Positions 6,486 through 8,034 of a DNA stretch of 8,034 nt are shown in pieces; position 1 is the stretch's first letter, and every line of letters begins with the position of its first letter. The notes under the pieces were generated by a model. That model was not told where the DNA came from. It saw only the letters and a program-made list of their open reading frames with translations, and ran no database searches. This DNA is from an uncultured Verrucomicrobiota bacterium (GTDB lineage Bacteria; Verrucomicrobiota; Verrucomicrobiia; Limisphaerales; UBA9464). The DNA is taken from positions 1 to 8,034 of the forward strand of contig CAIPFS010000631.1 in the NCBI GenBank assembly GCA_903864375.1, given 5' to 3'. The position numbers and the translations under genes are program-made.

Positions 6486-7946
6486 ATGAATGTGAACGCT
6501 GCAGCACAAAATTTGCTCACCCGCCGCCACTTTTTCGGACGGTTGGGGGGTGGAATCGGCAGTGTCGCCCTGGCGTCATTGATGGAGCCACGCCTCCTTG
6601 CGGAAGCGATCGGGGGGCAAACAGGGGGCCACCTGACAGGCCTGCACCATGCTGCGAAAGCAAAGCGGGTCATTTATCTCTTTCAATCTGGTGGCCCGTC
6701 CCACATCGATCTCATCGATTACAAGCCCGCGCTCCGAGCGCATCATGGGGAGGAATTGCCGGCGTCCATCCGGATGGGTCAACGCCTGACGGGCATGACC
6801 AGCGGTCAGAGCAAATTCCCCTGCGTGGCACCCATGTTTGAGTGGAAGCAACACGGCAAATCCGGGTTGTGGCTGAGTGAATTGCTTCCGCACATCGGCG
6901 GGGTCGCCGACCAGCTTTGTGTGGTCAAGTCCATGTGGACGGAGGCCATCAATCACGATCCGGCGGTCACCTATATTCAGACCGGCAGCCAGCAGGCGGG
7001 GCGTCCGGCGCTCGGTGCCTGGTTGAGCTACGGCATTGGCAGCGAGAATGAGCAGATGCCGGCCTTTGTGGTGATGATTTCCCAGGGCAGCGGCAACAAG
7101 ACGGACCAGCCGCTCAGCACCCGCTACTGGGGAAATGGTTTTCTTCCCGGTCAGCATCAAGGCGTGCGCTTCCGTTCGTCAGGGGACCCGGTGCTGTACC
7201 TCTCCGATCCTCCGGGAATCGATCGATCCTCGCGACGTCAGATGCTCGATGCCCTCGATTCCCTCAATCAGTTGACGGCGGATCAGGTGGGGGATCCCGA
7301 GGTCAACGCGCGGATTGCCCAGTATGAAATGGCCTTTCGCATGCAGGCCAGCGTCCCGGAATTGACCGACCTTTCGGGCGAACCCCGTCACGTTCTGGAA
7401 TCCTATGGCGTCACCGATGCGGCCACCGACGGGGGTTACGCCCGAAATTGCCTGCTGGCTCGCAGAATGATCGAGCGGGGCGTGCGCTTTGTTCAGTTGA
7501 TGCACCGGGGCTGGGATCAGCACAATGCCCTGCCGAAGCAGATTCGCGGGCAGGCCCAGGATGTGGACCGCCCCACCGCCGCGCTGATTGCCGACCTGAA
7601 ACAGAGAGGTCTTCTCGAAGACACCCTCGTGATTTGGGGCGGGGAATTTGGGCGGACCGTCTACTCACAGGGCGCACTCACCAAGGACGATTATGGTCGC
7701 GATCATCATGGACGATGCTTCTCGATTCTCATGGCGGGGGCTGGAATCAACCCGGGAACCACCTACGGGACCTCTGACGACTTCTGCTACAACATCGTCG
7801 ACAACCCCGTCCACATTCACGATTTCAATGCCACGGTCCTGCATCTCCTGGGCATCGATCACAAGCGCCTGACCTACAAATTTCAGGGGCGCAACTTCCG
7901 TCTCACCGATGTCCATGGCGAGGTGGTCAAGGGATTGATGGCTTAG
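6486..7946 (+). CDS. DUF1501 domain-containing protein with Tat signal
   Basis: This 486-residue protein starts with a twin-arginine signal: TRRHFFG (residues 12-18, Arg13-Arg14), then a glycine- and alanine-rich hydrophobic stretch GGGIGSVALASLM. It is therefore probably folded in the cytoplasm and exported by Tat. The rest is a full-length DUF1501 domain. Seen in order are KRVIYLFQSGGPSHIDLIDYK near residue 60, PALGAWLSYGIGSENEQMPA, NCLLARRMIERGVRFVQL, HRGWDQH (Asp344, His346), GGEFGRT (385-391), GRDHH (404-408) and a C-terminal VHIHDFNATVLHLLGIDH segment. DUF1501 is grouped with the alkaline phosphatase/sulfatase fold by family knowledge. The Asp, His and Glu-rich motifs would fit a metal site, but no substrate is known and hydrolase activity is an inference. 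It lies two bases after the PSD1 gene stop, in the pairing typical of Planctomycetota and Verrucomicrobiota, which implies one mRNA and a shared task outside the cytoplasm. Nothing looks truncated. Confidence 0.94.
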   Translation: MNVNAAAQNLLTRRHFFGRLGGGIGSVALASLMEPRLLAEAIGGQTGGHLTGLHHAAKAKRVIYLFQSGGPSHIDLIDYKPALRAHHGEELPASIRMGQRLTGMTSGQSKFPCVAPMFEWKQHGKSGLWLSELLPHIGGVADQLCVVKSMWTEAINHDPAVTYIQTGSQQAGRPALGAWLSYGIGSENEQMPAFVVMISQGSGNKTDQPLSTRYWGNGFLPGQHQGVRFRSSGDPVLYLSDPPGIDRSSRRQMLDALDSLNQLTADQVGDPEVNARIAQYEMAFRMQASVPELTDLSGEPRHVLESYGVTDAATDGGYARNCLLARRMIERGVRFVQLMHRGWDQHNALPKQIRGQAQDVDRPTAALIADLKQRGLLEDTLVIWGGEFGRTVYSQGALTKDDYGRDHHGRCFSILMAGAGINPGTTYGTSDDFCYNIVDNPVHIHDFNATVLHLLGIDHKRLTYKFQGRNFRLTDVHGEVVKGLMA

Positions 7947-7962
7947 ACGGACTTCTTGTAGC

Positions 7963-7981
7963 CGCCGAACATCAGTCGGCG
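7963..7981 (+). terminator. Small hairpin after the DUF1501 gene, possible weak terminator
   Basis: CGCCGA (7963-7968) and TCGGCG (7976-7981) form a perfect six-base stem with a seven-base loop, 16 bases after the DUF1501 stop. The sequence after it (CTTACTTTCCTC) is pyrimidine-rich but lacks a clean T run. It may end the PSD1-DUF1501 transcript, but it is weak and could be chance in GC-rich DNA. The remaining bases to 8034 show no supported gene. Confidence 0.3.
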
Positions 7982-8034
7982 CTTACTTTCCTCAGCTGGA
8001 ACCCGTCATCGAGCCGATGGGTGGGAGCAGGACT

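Noticed and set aside
5134..6507. Long minus-strand open frame (457 codons) opposite the PSD1 gene
   Set aside because: It lies almost wholly opposite the conserved DUF1553 domain and has a low-complexity Arg/Gln/His composition with no motif. It is a codon-bias shadow.
1..8034. Undescribed defence, mobile or RNA-based system
   Set aside because: I looked for transposase or integrase motifs, direct-repeat arrays, tRNA-like folds and toxin-antitoxin-sized genes. All substantial coding is accounted for by four known families, and the gaps are under 90 bases.

Overview
The window holds four genes, all read left to right, with short gaps of 87, 87, 2 and at least 88 bases. GC content is high (about 60% judged by eye). 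Three traits point to the Verrucomicrobiota (Pedosphaera/Limisphaerales-like): a single-chain SecD-SecF, a pseudopilin with the 'AFTLIELL' N-terminus and an H-X9-DG C-terminal motif, and a PSD1 cytochrome / DUF1501 gene pair. A planctomycete is possible but less likely. The phylum is an inference, since no marker gene such as rRNA is present.

Bases 1-2349 are the 3' part of a secDF fusion. Its first membrane segment and start codon lie before the window. A short gap with a perfect 7-bp inverted repeat (2386-2400) leads to a gene for a type IV pilin-like secreted protein (2437-3264) with a clear ribosome binding site. A second short gap, with a possible weak promoter, leads to a large exported cytochrome-type protein (3352-6483) with PSCyt1, DUF1549, an inserted beta-rich region and DUF1553. 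Two bases after its stop codon a DUF1501 protein with a twin-arginine signal begins (6486-7946). The last 88 bases contain a small hairpin and no convincing gene.

The PSD1 and DUF1501 genes are almost certainly co-transcribed and translationally coupled, and their products probably work together outside the cytoplasm. One product carries a Sec-type signal and the other a Tat signal. Their biochemical role is not established; in these phyla such pairs are found in large numbers, often near polysaccharide-degradation genes. SecDF would support Sec export in general, but nothing here ties it specifically to the downstream genes. I see no mobile element, CRISPR array, tRNA, rRNA or defence system. 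The window looks like an ordinary chromosomal stretch whose interest lies in the poorly understood PSD1/DUF1501 pair.
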